A stretch of 64,000 nt of DNA, from contig NZ_CP126095.1 in assembly GCF_030123105.1 (NCBI RefSeq), positions 4,154,001 to 4,218,000 on the forward strand, in the 5' to 3' direction. The position numbers were made by a program, and so were the translations under genes. Source of the DNA: Paenibacillus sp. G2S3 (lineage in GTDB: Bacteria > Bacillota > Bacilli > Paenibacillales > Paenibacillaceae). Below are positions 19,143-28,140 of this stretch, piece after piece. The notes under the pieces were generated by a model. It was not told the origin of the DNA and made no database searches. It was given only the letters and a program-made list of their open reading frames with translations. The number at the start of each line of letters is the position of its first letter. Position 1 is the stretch's first letter.

Positions 19143-19586
19143 TTAGAGGGATTTCATCGCGAAGCGGACGGTTGCCATCTCATCCAGTTCGTTTTGTTCC
19201 CGTAAAATCATACTTTGCTGAAACTGAGTCTCAGCCTTATCCTTTGCCTTTAACCATACTTTTTCGTCTAATACCTTAGTACTTAACTGATCTTGCTTCT
19301 TCAGGACTTCCTGATGTGCACTTCTAATGTCCGTATGTTTACGGGCAATGCATTTATCCAGGTATTCTACATATTCTTGCATTTCACGAATCTTCGCCAT
19401 AGGTGCCTTTTGTTCTGCGGCATTTTGTAGGGATAACATGATAGCGCTCCGCTGAAAGGTGAGTTCATCCAGGCTTCTTTCCTGAGCCTGCAATTCTCCA
19501 AGTGCGCTTGAGAGCATCCATTCTGCTTGTGTCTTCTCATTGCCCTTCAAGTCAACGACTTTTTGAAAAGTATAATGAAATCTCAT
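19143..19586 (-). CDS. fliJ: Flagellar export chaperone FliJ
   Basis: FliJ is the coiled-coil stalk of the export ATPase complex and an escort for export chaperones. The 147 residues are almost entirely helical and charged, with the N-terminal FHYTFQKVVDLKGNEKTQAEW pattern typical of the family. It lies directly after fliI, with nine bases between. Confidence 0.93.
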   Translation of the reverse strand: MRFHYTFQKVVDLKGNEKTQAEWMLSSALGELQAQERSLDELTFQRSAIMLSLQNAAEQKAPMAKIREMQEYVEYLDKCIARKHTDIRSAHQEVLKKQDQLSTKVLDEKVWLKAKDKAETQFQQSMILREQNELDEMATVRFAMKSL

Positions 19587-19595
19587 GATACTGAA

Positions 19596-20909
19596 TCAAC
19601 TCCTCGAGAAGTGTGAAATTAAAGACTGTTGAACTTCAGCCAGCGTAACTTTTTCATTCACCTTTTGTTTGGTGAATTCCCAAATACTGTCTATATATTC
19701 CATCGACTCATCAATTTGAGCATTCGAGCCCCTCTGATAAGCACCAATATTAATTAAATCTTCTGAATCCTTATACACGGCCATTAGTCGCTTCACATTC
19801 TCTGCTGCGGCGATCTGTTCTTCTGGCGCAATATCCTTCATTACACGACTAATGCTGGAAAGCACATCTATTGCTGGAAAATGCCCTTTATTCGCAATAC
19901 TTCGATTAAGAACGATATGTCCATCGAGTATTCCTCTCACTGCATCAGCGATCGGCTCATTCATGTCATCACCATCAACCAGCACAGTGTAAAAAGCTGT
20001 GATAGAGCCTGTAGGACCAGTTCCGGCGCGTTCTAGTAGTTTAGGTAAGCTTGCAAACACCGATGGTGTGTAACCTCTCATAGCTGGAGGCTCCCCGACT
20101 GCAAGTCCAACTTCACGTTGAGCCATAGCATAACGAGTGACCGAATCCATCATGAGCATCACATTAAGTCCACGATCCCGAAAATACTCAGCAATCGTTG
20201 TAGCAATAAGTGCTCCTTTAATTCGAATTAATGCGGGCTGATCAGAAGTAGCAACTATAACGACTGACCTCTGCAAACCCTCAGGTCCCAAATCGCGTTC
20301 GATAAAATCCAGCACTTCCCTGCCACGTTCCCCAATCAGAGCGATAACATTAACATCGGCCGATGTATTACGTGCAATCATTCCCATAAGCGTACTTTTG
20401 CCGACCCCCGAACCAGCGAAAATCCCCACCCGCTGTCCTTTACCAATGGTTAGCAAGCCATCAATCGCTCTTACTCCGATGCTAATGGGTTCTTGCACTC
20501 GTGGTCTATTGAGTGGATTGGACGGAATGTTAAAGGTCGAACTATGTGGCATACGAGCTGGGATAAGAGAACCATCAAGTGGTTGTCCTAGACCATCCAG
20601 CACCTTACCCAGTAATTCTGATCCCACCTGTACACTAAGCGGCTTACCTGTACCCACTACATCACAACCAGGTCCAATAGCCTGCAGTTCTCCCAGTGGC
20701 ATTAATAGCACCTTGTTGTCACGGAAACCAACGACCTCAGCTTGCAGCGGCTTATTTCCTTTAGAAGGATAGATATAGCACACATCTCCAATGCTAGCAT
20801 CAGGTCCCTCCGATTCGACCATAAGACCGATAACCTGCGTCACTTTCCCATTGATCCTTACCGGATCGAGATTACGAAGTTGCTCCTTATAACGGTTACT
20901 ATCAAGCAT
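19596..20909 (-). CDS. fliI: Flagellum-specific ATP synthase FliI
   Basis: FliI is the hexameric export ATPase. The ATG at 20909 is used, which overlaps the fliH stop by eight bases (ATGCTTGA); the frame stays open upstream inside fliH. The 437-residue protein shows Walker A GSGVGKST, the F1-type GERGREV loop, the catalytic MMDSVTRYAMAQREVGLA region and a C-terminal domain. The length is normal for FliI. Confidence 0.96.
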   Translation of the reverse strand: MLDSNRYKEQLRNLDPVRINGKVTQVIGLMVESEGPDASIGDVCYIYPSKGNKPLQAEVVGFRDNKVLLMPLGELQAIGPGCDVVGTGKPLSVQVGSELLGKVLDGLGQPLDGSLIPARMPHSSTFNIPSNPLNRPRVQEPISIGVRAIDGLLTIGKGQRVGIFAGSGVGKSTLMGMIARNTSADVNVIALIGERGREVLDFIERDLGPEGLQRSVVIVATSDQPALIRIKGALIATTIAEYFRDRGLNVMLMMDSVTRYAMAQREVGLAVGEPPAMRGYTPSVFASLPKLLERAGTGPTGSITAFYTVLVDGDDMNEPIADAVRGILDGHIVLNRSIANKGHFPAIDVLSSISRVMKDIAPEEQIAAAENVKRLMAVYKDSEDLINIGAYQRGSNAQIDESMEYIDSIWEFTKQKVNEKVTLAEVQQSLISHFSRS

Positions 20910-21750
20910 CTTCTTCCCCATTTCTCTGCTCATCGGTGTCCAGCGCGATTCTAACCAGCTCTTTCTTGATTTCTGCGAGCTGAGTATCAATTCGGGCATC
21001 TATGCTGCCAAAGGAGGAGCGGATTACACAACCTTGATCTTTCACCGTCGAGTCAGGCAAGATCTGTAGTTCAGCCTGCGAGTCAACCGCTAATGACAAT
21101 TCTTCCCTTGCTGCGTTTACGAAAGCGAACTGCGCAGGTGATACGCACAGCGAGATCAGCCCTTGCTCACGTTTGCGAGCTAGATTCTTCCGAATCAAAT
21201 CCATTGCAAACTGTGGTTCTACAGTTAGCTGTTTGTCCACAATTTTCTCCGCAATATCACAGCTTAGCTCTACCAAGAAAGGCTCAGCTTCCTGAATAAT
21301 GACATCTCTCGCCTTATAGGCCTCAGTTAAAACAGCACGTGCTTCATCCATCATTGCTGCAACTTTAAGCTTCATCTCTTGTTCAGCTTGAGTAACACCT
21401 TCCTGATACCCTTGCTGATAAGCCTCGGCTTTGACGGCCTCAACCAGATGTTCATCCTGCTCACGCCGCTCTTTCCACCACTCTTCAGCCTCCGCTTTTG
21501 AGGATTCAACAATCTGTTCCGCTTCTAGAGAGGCATTTCGAACCTGCTCTTCAGCAAATTCTTGGGCGTCTTTAAGCATTTGCTTACGTGCCACTTCTGC
21601 CTCTTCACGTGCAGGATCATGATAGTGAGTCTCGTTTACAGTCTCCTCTGGAACGGGCTCCTCAGTTAGGCCCGCATAGTGACGGGCCTGCTCCAATCTT
21701 TTCAGTACATCAACTGGAACATACTGAGAGTGCTTAATCAGCTTAGACAA
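20902..21750 (-). CDS. fliH: Flagellar export regulator FliH (TTG start)
   Basis: FliH holds FliI inactive and brings it to the C ring. The chosen TTG at 21750 (MSKLIKHSQYVPVDV) has GGAGGAG nine bases upstream and overlaps the fliG stop by eight bases. The internal ATG at 21759 would touch the ribosome-binding site. The 282 residues are Glu/Ala-rich coiled coil to about residue 150, with a C-terminal FliH/V-ATPase-E-like domain after that. Confidence 0.92.
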   Translation of the reverse strand: MSKLIKHSQYVPVDVLKRLEQARHYAGLTEEPVPEETVNETHYHDPAREEAEVARKQMLKDAQEFAEEQVRNASLEAEQIVESSKAEAEEWWKERREQDEHLVEAVKAEAYQQGYQEGVTQAEQEMKLKVAAMMDEARAVLTEAYKARDVIIQEAEPFLVELSCDIAEKIVDKQLTVEPQFAMDLIRKNLARKREQGLISLCVSPAQFAFVNAAREELSLAVDSQAELQILPDSTVKDQGCVIRSSFGSIDARIDTQLAEIKKELVRIALDTDEQRNGEEDA

Positions 21751-22759
21751 TGATGTCATCTCCTCCGCCACGAGCGATGATAATTTCTCCAGACTCTTCG
21801 AGTCTGCGAATCGTACCTACAATACGTGTTTGTGCTTCTTCTACATCACGCAACCGCACTGGGCCCATATATTCCATTTCTTCTCGGAAAGTCTCTGCCA
21901 TACGTTTGGACATATTCCGGAAGATAACATCTCGTACTTCTTCGCTTGCAACCTTGAGAGCAAGTTGCAGATCCGCATTATCAATATCACGAATAATACG
22001 CTGAATCGAACGATTGTCCACATTGACAATATCCTCGAATACGAACATCCGCTTCTTGATTTCCTCGGCGAGTTCCGGATCTTGAATTTCGAGAGAATCC
22101 AGAATCGTGCGCTCTGTCCCCCGGTCTACTCCATTCAAGATTTGTACGATCGATTCAATACCGCCAGCATTTGTATAATCCTGAGTTACTGTAGCAGAAA
22201 GCTTCTGCTCCAGCACTCGTTCAATTTGTGTAATGACCTCTGGAGAGGTGCTGTCCATTACAGCAATTCTTCTAGCCACCTCCGCCTGTTTCTCTTGAGG
22301 TAATGAGGAGAGAATAGCAGCAGCTTGTTCGAATTGCAGATAAGACAATACTAGTGCGATAGTCTGGACATTCTCATTCTGGATAAAGTTCAAAATCTGA
22401 TTTGGATCAGCCTTACGCGCAAAATCGAAGGGTCTAACCTGCAAAGTCGCGGTCAGACGATTAATGACCTCCATAGCTTTTGCTGAACCAAGCGCTTTCT
22501 CCAGAATTTCTTTGGCGTAGTTAATACCGCCTTGTGATATATATTCCTGGGCGAGGCATATCTGATGGAACTCAGACATGATCGACTCTTTTTCACTGCT
22601 GTCCACTTTACGGACATTGGCAATTTCAAGAGTTAGTTGCTCAATCTCCTCGTCTCTTAAATGTTTAAATATTTGCGCCGATACCTCGGGCCCTAGTGTG
22701 ATAAGCAGGATCGCGGCCTTTTGACGGCCACTAAGCCCCTGCTGACTAGCCTTTGCCAT
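21743..22759 (-). CDS. fliG: Flagellar motor switch protein FliG
   Basis: FliG couples the stator to the rotor. The ATG at 22759 (MAKASQQGLSGRQKAAIL) is used, with an AGAGGTG ribosome-binding site and a location just past the fliF stop. The 338 residues contain the N-terminal FliF-binding domain, the EHPQ-equivalent middle domain, and the C-terminal torque helix with charged residues (MFVFEDIVNVDNRSIQRIIRDI region). The length and layout are standard. Confidence 0.97.
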   Translation of the reverse strand: MAKASQQGLSGRQKAAILLITLGPEVSAQIFKHLRDEEIEQLTLEIANVRKVDSSEKESIMSEFHQICLAQEYISQGGINYAKEILEKALGSAKAMEVINRLTATLQVRPFDFARKADPNQILNFIQNENVQTIALVLSYLQFEQAAAILSSLPQEKQAEVARRIAVMDSTSPEVITQIERVLEQKLSATVTQDYTNAGGIESIVQILNGVDRGTERTILDSLEIQDPELAEEIKKRMFVFEDIVNVDNRSIQRIIRDIDNADLQLALKVASEEVRDVIFRNMSKRMAETFREEMEYMGPVRLRDVEEAQTRIVGTIRRLEESGEIIIARGGGDDIIV

Positions 22760-22763
22760 TAGT

Positions 22764-24350
22764 TCACCTCTGTTCGTCTGCAAGCCATGTACGCAGCAGA
22801 TTTACGAATTCGTCTGGCTTCTTCTTGGCCAAACTTTCCAATTGCTTACGAACTTGACTGTCATTCGTCACACTTTCCAAATTAATAGATGGAAATTCGG
22901 TAGGAACCTGCAATGGAATGTCTTCATCTTCTTCTTCCACAGTCTTCTTACGACTACGATAGATTAGATATCCTCCACCTGCTCCAACCAGCAATGCAGC
23001 TGCTCCGATAGCCCATAACATCCATGTGGCAAGACCACCTGGTGTTGTATTAGCAGCGGTGCCGCCAAATTGTTGTGAATACACCGAAACCTTTTTGGTT
23101 AAATCAGCGTCTGTATATGTAGTACCTGAATCTGCGAGTGAAGCACGAACAATATTCACCAAAATATTTTGAATTGCTGCTGATGTAGCAGCGTCCAAAG
23201 AATTTTGTCCTGTAGGTGGTTCAACTGCAACATTTATGGTTAAATCTTTAACAGTAAAGGGACTAGCGATAACATCCTTTGTAATTCGGTTTACTTCATA
23301 GTTCCTCGTTTCAGAAGATTCTTCCGAAGTAGAAGTATCCGTGCCAGCTTGAGAAGGATAGCCCGCTACATCCTGTGAACCAGTACCTGCCACTCCGCCA
23401 GTTGTATTTCCTTGACCTGAATACGAATTACTAATGATTTGTGAACTGATCTCAATCCCCTTCATGTTCTCTGTATCCACAGGGGTTACTAGATCTTCCT
23501 TCCGGTTTTCCTTGTCAAAGTTCAGCTTCGAAAATACTAGAACGTCAACTTTATCTGGACCCGTAAGCGTGCTAAGGAATTGTTTCACATCTTTCTTTAC
23601 TTCTTCTTCGAATTTCTTCTGAAGAGCGAAGTTCTCTTCGACTTGGCTGGAAACTCCTGCTTGTCCACCTTTAGCCGTAGGCATTAACTCGACTTCATTA
23701 TTAGCAATCGTAATGTTATCGATTGGTAGATTTGGAACCGCAGTCTTTACAAGGTTGAAGTACCCATCAATATTATCTTGACTGGGTCTAAATCCCGGAT
23801 TAAATGAAAGCACAACGGATGCAGATGCTTGCTCTTGGTCTGCCTGGGAAGCAAAAACTGTTTCTTTAGGCAAATTAATCAGCACTTTAGCATCTTTAAT
23901 TCCTTGCATACGTCTCATTAACTGCTCTACTTCACCGTTTAATGCATTATTATACTTCACATTAAACTCACTATCTGTTGTTCCTATCATTGACGAATTT
24001 TCATTAAAGACTTTATAACCGATAGAGCCCCCCTGAACAATCCCCTGAGAACCGATATCCACCTTTATTCGAGCCGCTTCGGTGCTTGGCACTGAAATGC
24101 TCTTTCCATCTTGGCTTAATCGATATGAAACACCTGCTGAATCCAAGTAGTTCATTACTCCTGCTGAATCTGTGCTGTCCAAATCTTGAAACGCTACTTC
24201 ATATTCTGTCTTTGAAAGCTGCACGGTTAATACTACGATTATTATTAGAATGATAAACAATGTTGAAAAGAATAAAATCTTCTGTTTACCACTAAATCTG
24301 TTCCAATACAGGGTAACCTTCTCCCGATATTGGGCAAATCTTTCATTCAC
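22764..24350 (-). CDS. fliF: Flagellar MS-ring protein FliF (GTG start)
   Basis: FliF builds the MS ring in the inner membrane. The 528-residue protein has two membrane helices, at about 27-47 and 438-458, flanking ring-building motifs and a Ser/Thr-rich loop. A C-terminal FliG-binding tail (QLESLAKKKPDEFVNLLRTWL) follows. The start is GTG at 24350 with GGGGTGA upstream. Confidence 0.96.
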   Translation of the reverse strand: MNERFAQYREKVTLYWNRFSGKQKILFFSTLFIILIIIVVLTVQLSKTEYEVAFQDLDSTDSAGVMNYLDSAGVSYRLSQDGKSISVPSTEAARIKVDIGSQGIVQGGSIGYKVFNENSSMIGTTDSEFNVKYNNALNGEVEQLMRRMQGIKDAKVLINLPKETVFASQADQEQASASVVLSFNPGFRPSQDNIDGYFNLVKTAVPNLPIDNITIANNEVELMPTAKGGQAGVSSQVEENFALQKKFEEEVKKDVKQFLSTLTGPDKVDVLVFSKLNFDKENRKEDLVTPVDTENMKGIEISSQIISNSYSGQGNTTGGVAGTGSQDVAGYPSQAGTDTSTSEESSETRNYEVNRITKDVIASPFTVKDLTINVAVEPPTGQNSLDAATSAAIQNILVNIVRASLADSGTTYTDADLTKKVSVYSQQFGGTAANTTPGGLATWMLWAIGAAALLVGAGGGYLIYRSRKKTVEEEDEDIPLQVPTEFPSINLESVTNDSQVRKQLESLAKKKPDEFVNLLRTWLADEQR

Positions 24351-24385
24351 AGTGTCACCCCATCCGGAACTAAGCTAGGATTTAT

Positions 24386-24697
24386 TTAAATCTGAGTTCT
24401 CATAATTTCTTGATAGGCTTCAATCACTTTGTTCCGGACTTGTGTAGTCAACTGCAAACTCAGTAAAGCCTGTTGGGAAGAAATCATCACTTCGTCTATA
24501 TTCACTTCTCCCAATACAAATTTATTACTCATATCCTTTGCTTGTTGTTCCTGATCTGCTACTTTATTGAGTGCATTCTCAAGATAAGAACCAAAGCTCT
24601 CCATGGAATTAGCAGGAGTGGATGAAGCTTCGGTAGATGTTGGTTTCATGGCAAGCTGCTGTACAGCTTGAACTCCATTAGTGATATTCTGTATCAA
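24386..24697 (-). CDS. fliE: Flagellar hook-basal body complex protein FliE (TTG start)
   Basis: FliE joins the MS ring to the rod. The TTG at 24697 (MIQNITNGVQAVQ) has AGGAGG seven bases upstream, and the resulting 103 residues match the family length. A longer reading would translate the ribosome-binding site. The C-terminal half has the typical VNIDEVMISSQQALLSLQLTTQVRNKVIEAYQEIM helix, which is conserved in FliE. Confidence 0.93.
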   Translation of the reverse strand: MIQNITNGVQAVQQLAMKPTSTEASSTPANSMESFGSYLENALNKVADQEQQAKDMSNKFVLGEVNIDEVMISSQQALLSLQLTTQVRNKVIEAYQEIMRTQI

Positions 24698-24789
24698 CTG
24701 TTTCCCTCCTAAAAGTTTTGTAAGCATATGCTTCCTAGATTTACTTCGTACAAAACTCACTTTGGAAGCGTTCCTAGTGTTAATTACGT

Positions 24790-25239
24790 TTACCGCCCAA
24801 TTTCGAGTGCTTTACTTACCATAGCTTTAGATGCATTCAGCATCGTTACATTGGCTTCATAAGAACGTGATGCAGATAACATATCTACCATTTCTTTGGT
24901 AATATCTACGTTTGGCATATAGACATAACCTTCGGCATCCGCATCAGGATGGCTTGGATTGTATACTGGCTTTAACGGTGAAGTATCTTCTATGATGGAC
25001 TGCACCTTCACGCCTTCATTACTACTACCGTTCAATTTCGAATTTAGTATATTCGAGAACTTATTACTTTCGGTAGCTTCCATAACAACAAGCTTTCGAC
25101 GGTATGGAACGGCTTTGCCATCAACCACCGATGCTCTTGTAGTTTCTGCATTAGCCACGTTGGAGGAAATCACGTCCATCCGCAATCGTTGAGCTGTTAA
25201 TGCTGATGCACTTATCCCAAAACTACTCCCAAAGTTCAT
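24790..25239 (-). CDS. flgC: Flagellar proximal rod protein FlgC
   Basis: FlgC is a proximal rod subunit. The 149 residues show the rod signature ISASALTAQRLRMDVISSNVANAETTR at the N-terminus. The conserved NPSHPDADAEGYVYMPNVDITKEMVDM segment and a C-terminal helix are also present. It lies six bases after flgB and before fliE. Confidence 0.95.
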   Translation of the reverse strand: MNFGSSFGISASALTAQRLRMDVISSNVANAETTRASVVDGKAVPYRRKLVVMEATESNKFSNILNSKLNGSSNEGVKVQSIIEDTSPLKPVYNPSHPDADAEGYVYMPNVDITKEMVDMLSASRSYEANVTMLNASKAMVSKALEIGR

Positions 25240-25245
25240 GCCATC

Positions 25246-25653
25246 TTATCCTCCTTGAATTACAGCTCGCATCATCGAAATCTGACTGTTGATCTGCTCG
25301 ACATAAGAACTATACCTGAGTTGGTTCTCAGCGCTTAACGCCATTTCTCGTTCTACATCCACATTGTTGTCGTTATTATTCATAGAGGTAGTTTCATCTG
25401 TACTAACGACAGCAGCTGGTACAATACTATTGGTACCAAATTGAAAATGTCGGGAGTCCGTTACCTTCGCGTTAAGTGTAGGTTTTATTCCACTTTCCTG
25501 TTGCTGAAGGAAACTTTCAAATGACACATCAGAACGTTTGAAATTTGGCGTATCTTCGTTAGCCACGTTATTTGCTAGAACATTTTGTCGTTTATAGGCA
25601 GCATCAATGCCTCCCTGTAATCGTTGAAAACTGACACTATTCAGCAATCCCAA
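25246..25653 (-). CDS. flgB: Flagellar proximal rod protein FlgB, first gene of the fla/che operon (TTG start)
   Basis: FlgB is a proximal rod subunit and opens the operon. TTG at 25653 (MGLLNSVSFQRLQGG) has AAAGGAGG seven bases upstream. The longer open frame has no ribosome-binding site. The 135 residues contain the rod motif YKRQNVLANNVANEDTPNFKRSDV. No codY gene precedes it, unlike in B. subtilis. Confidence 0.94.
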   Translation of the reverse strand: MGLLNSVSFQRLQGGIDAAYKRQNVLANNVANEDTPNFKRSDVSFESFLQQQESGIKPTLNAKVTDSRHFQFGTNSIVPAAVVSTDETTSMNNNDNNVDVEREMALSAENQLRYSSYVEQINSQISMMRAVIQGG

Positions 25654-26031
25654 GATAATTCCTCCTTTCAAAGCTATCATAATGAAAAGAATTCCACAAC
25701 TTTCCTTAAAAAACCTGCTCGATTTCGACAAATAAAGTATAAAAGTCCTCTATTTATCAACTTTCACGTCGAACCTTGTCGCAAAGTATAACTTATTAGT
25801 ATTTTCACATACATTGATTTTCATTTAATTTGTATATTATTACAATAAGAAATAAGCCCTATCTTTTAAAAAAAGACAGGGCTTTTAGCACTTTATTGCT
25901 ATTTTATTCCATATATAACTTAAAACTATCTTTTTTATTGCATCTTTTTACATTTTTTTACCTTTTAATGACACTGAATTGTAATTTTCTAATCCCTTAT
26001 GCCCAAATCCATATGAATATAATTTGTCGCT
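25654..26031. other. Intergenic region flgB-hslU
   Basis: About 380 AT-rich bases with no gene that I can support. They hold the leader of the fla/che operon and a bidirectional hairpin at 25853-25886. Candidate -10 hexamers (TATACT near 25744 and 25790 on the minus strand) have no convincing -35 partner, and I saw no SigD-type box. The codY gene found here in B. subtilis is absent. Confidence 0.6.
25853..25886. terminator. Hairpin terminator downstream of hslU
   Basis: An inverted repeat with arms AAGCCCTATCTTTT and AAAAGACAGGGCTT (one mismatch) lies 145 bases beyond the hslU stop. The tail on the minus strand is T-rich, and the plus strand also ends in four T. It probably ends hslVU transcription. 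Confidence 0.55.
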
Positions 26032-27432
26032 TTAAAGAATATACTGACTTAGATCACGATCCTGTGCAATACTTGCCAATTTCTCACGCACATATTCCGG
26101 TGTAATAACCATAGTGTCCAGAGTCAGCTCAGGCGCTTCAAAGGACAGATCCTCCAATAGCTTCTCCAAAATGGTATGAAGTCTCCGAGCACCTATGTTC
26201 TCCATATTTTGATTCACTGAAGCAGCTATTTTAGCAATTTCATAAATAGCATCCTTCTGGAACTCTACTTCAATATCCTCGGTCTTCAACAAATTGGCAT
26301 ATTGTTTCGTCAAAGCGTTCTCTGGCTCCGTTAAAATGGATACAAAATCCTCCAGTGTCAGACTGCTCAGCTCTACGCGAATCGGAAAACGTCCCTGAAG
26401 CTCAGGAATCAGATCCGAAGGTTTAGCAACATGAAAAGCCCCTGCAGCCATGAAGAGTACATAGTCCGTCTTCACAGGACCGTATTTTGTCATGATTGTA
26501 GAACCCTCTACAATTGGAAGAATATCTCTTTGCACACCTTCACGTGATACATCAGGACCAGAACCTTTACCTTGACTCGCAACCTTATCAATCTCATCGA
26601 TAAAAATAATTCCCGATTGCTCAGCGCGTGTCACAGATTCCTGAATGACATCGTCCATATCTATCAGTTTGGTGGCTTCATCCTGAATCAGTACTTTACG
26701 AGCCTCACGGATAGGAAGCTTGCGCTTCTTCGTCCGCTTCGGAAGTAAACTACCAAACATTTCTTGCATATTCATCCCCATTTGGTCGTTCCCTTGCCCT
26801 GCAAACATATCCAGCATAGATGGCGCTGTATCCTCAACATCTATTTCAATGATATCATCTTCCAATTGGCCAGCTAGCAGCTTAAATTTAACCCCACGAC
26901 GGCGTTCGCTTAAGCTTCCATCTGGTTCGGAATCATCTTTAGACTCCTCTTGTGAAGAGTTCCCACCAAAAATCATCTCAAAAGGATTCTTCTGTGATTT
27001 ATTTTTTGAAGACGAAGGCACTAAAATAGAGACAATCCGCTCGTTAGCCAGTTCTTCTGCACGGTCCTTCACCTTTTCCGTACGCTCTAGCTTCACCATA
27101 CGAATAGAAGTCTCAACGAGATCACGCACCATAGACTCTACATCTCGCCCTACATAACCCACCTCAGTGAATTTGGTTGCCTCCACTTTGATGAACGGAG
27201 CATTAACAAGCTTGGCTAAACGCCGAGCAATCTCTGTTTTCCCTACACCAGTAGGTCCGATCATCAAGATGTTCTTAGGAACAACTTCATCACGCAGTTC
27301 CTCTGCCAGCAGACTACGCCGATAACGATTACGAAGCGCAACAGCTACCGATTTCTTAGCTTGTTTCTGACCTACAATATATTTATCCAATTCAGCTACG
27401 ATTTGACGGGGTGTTAGCGATTGATTCACCAT
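26032..27432 (-). CDS. hslU: ATP-dependent protease ATPase subunit HslU (ClpY)
   Basis: HslU is the AAA+ unfoldase that feeds substrates to HslV. The 466-residue protein has Walker A GPTGVGKT and Walker [10 protein letters not shown]. It also has an inserted I domain (about 115-245) rich in charged residues and the C-terminal SQYIL tail that docks on HslV. The gene follows hslV with 33 bases between. Confidence 0.96.
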   Translation of the reverse strand: MVNQSLTPRQIVAELDKYIVGQKQAKKSVAVALRNRYRRSLLAEELRDEVVPKNILMIGPTGVGKTEIARRLAKLVNAPFIKVEATKFTEVGYVGRDVESMVRDLVETSIRMVKLERTEKVKDRAEELANERIVSILVPSSSKNKSQKNPFEMIFGGNSSQEESKDDSEPDGSLSERRRGVKFKLLAGQLEDDIIEIDVEDTAPSMLDMFAGQGNDQMGMNMQEMFGSLLPKRTKKRKLPIREARKVLIQDEATKLIDMDDVIQESVTRAEQSGIIFIDEIDKVASQGKGSGPDVSREGVQRDILPIVEGSTIMTKYGPVKTDYVLFMAAGAFHVAKPSDLIPELQGRFPIRVELSSLTLEDFVSILTEPENALTKQYANLLKTEDIEVEFQKDAIYEIAKIAASVNQNMENIGARRLHTILEKLLEDLSFEAPELTLDTMVITPEYVREKLASIAQDRDLSQYIL

Positions 27433-27465
27433 CGTGAATTCCTCCTTGTCTCTATGGCACTAAGC

Positions 27466-28008
27466 TTATAATTGCTCAACAATAATATTGGAGTTAGTAT
27501 ACACACATATTTCTGATGCAATCTGAAGAGCCTCGCGAGCGATATCTGCAGCAGCAAGATTTGGAGCATGACGTTTGAGTGCGCGACCGGAAGCAAGTGC
27601 AAAGTTACCACCGGAACCAATTGCGAGCACATCATCATCTGGTTCGATAATTTCACCATTTCCGGAGATTAAGAGCATGCCTTCCTTGTCCATAACAATC
27701 ATCAATGCCTCAAGTTTACGAAGAATACGATCTTGACGCCAATCTTTCGCTAATTCTACGGCTGCCCGTTGCAGGTTCCCATGATGCTCCTCCAGCTTGC
27801 CTTCGAATTTTTCGAACAAAGTGATAGCATCTGCCACAGATCCTGCAAACCCTGCTATTACTTGTCCTCTGTATAAACGACGAACTTTTCTAGCCGTCGT
27901 CTTCATAATTACACTCTCTCCGAATGTAACCTGACCATCACCTGCTATAGCTGCCTGTCCGTTATGTCTTACAGCACAAATTGTAGTCGCATGAAAGCTG
28001 GGTACCAT
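27466..28008 (-). CDS. hslV: ATP-dependent protease peptidase subunit HslV (ClpQ)
   Basis: HslV is the proteasome-like peptidase ring. The ATG at 28008 ([13 protein letters not shown]) has an AGGAGG eleven bases upstream and gives 180 residues. The core motifs [19 protein letters not shown] and [11 protein letters not shown] are present. The family nucleophile aligns with the first Thr of ATTI, which here follows a seven-residue leader rather than the initiator Met. The N-terminus therefore needs trimming or a different nucleophile, as discussed for other Bacillales ClpQ. Confidence 0.94.
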   Translation of the reverse strand: MVPSFHATTICAVRHNGQAAIAGDGQVTFGESVIMKTTARKVRRLYRGQVIAGFAGSVADAITLFEKFEGKLEEHHGNLQRAAVELAKDWRQDRILRKLEALMIVMDKEGMLLISGNGEIIEPDDDVLAIGSGGNFALASGRALKRHAPNLAAADIAREALQIASEICVYTNSNIIVEQL

Positions 28009-28038
28009 GATTGTAGTTACCTCCTTAAGATGGGCTTT

Positions 28039-28140
28039 GTTCAAATATAAGAAGTATTAGTTTCACGTTATACACTATCCTTATATTTCTCACTTAAACG
28101 CTTATCGTCCCTATAAGGACGTCGAAGACGTTTATGCTTG
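28039..28140 (-). repeat. Dispersed three-hairpin repeat, copy C
   Basis: This is the reverse complement of the elements at 45380 and 48349. It begins in the last codons of trmFO and supplies its stop, then fills the trmFO-hslV gap. Hairpin 1 is ACGTC/GACGT, hairpin 2 is CGTCC/GGGACG, and hairpin 3 is AAATATAAG/CTTATATTT around the conserved ATAACGTGAAACT. Confidence 0.8.
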
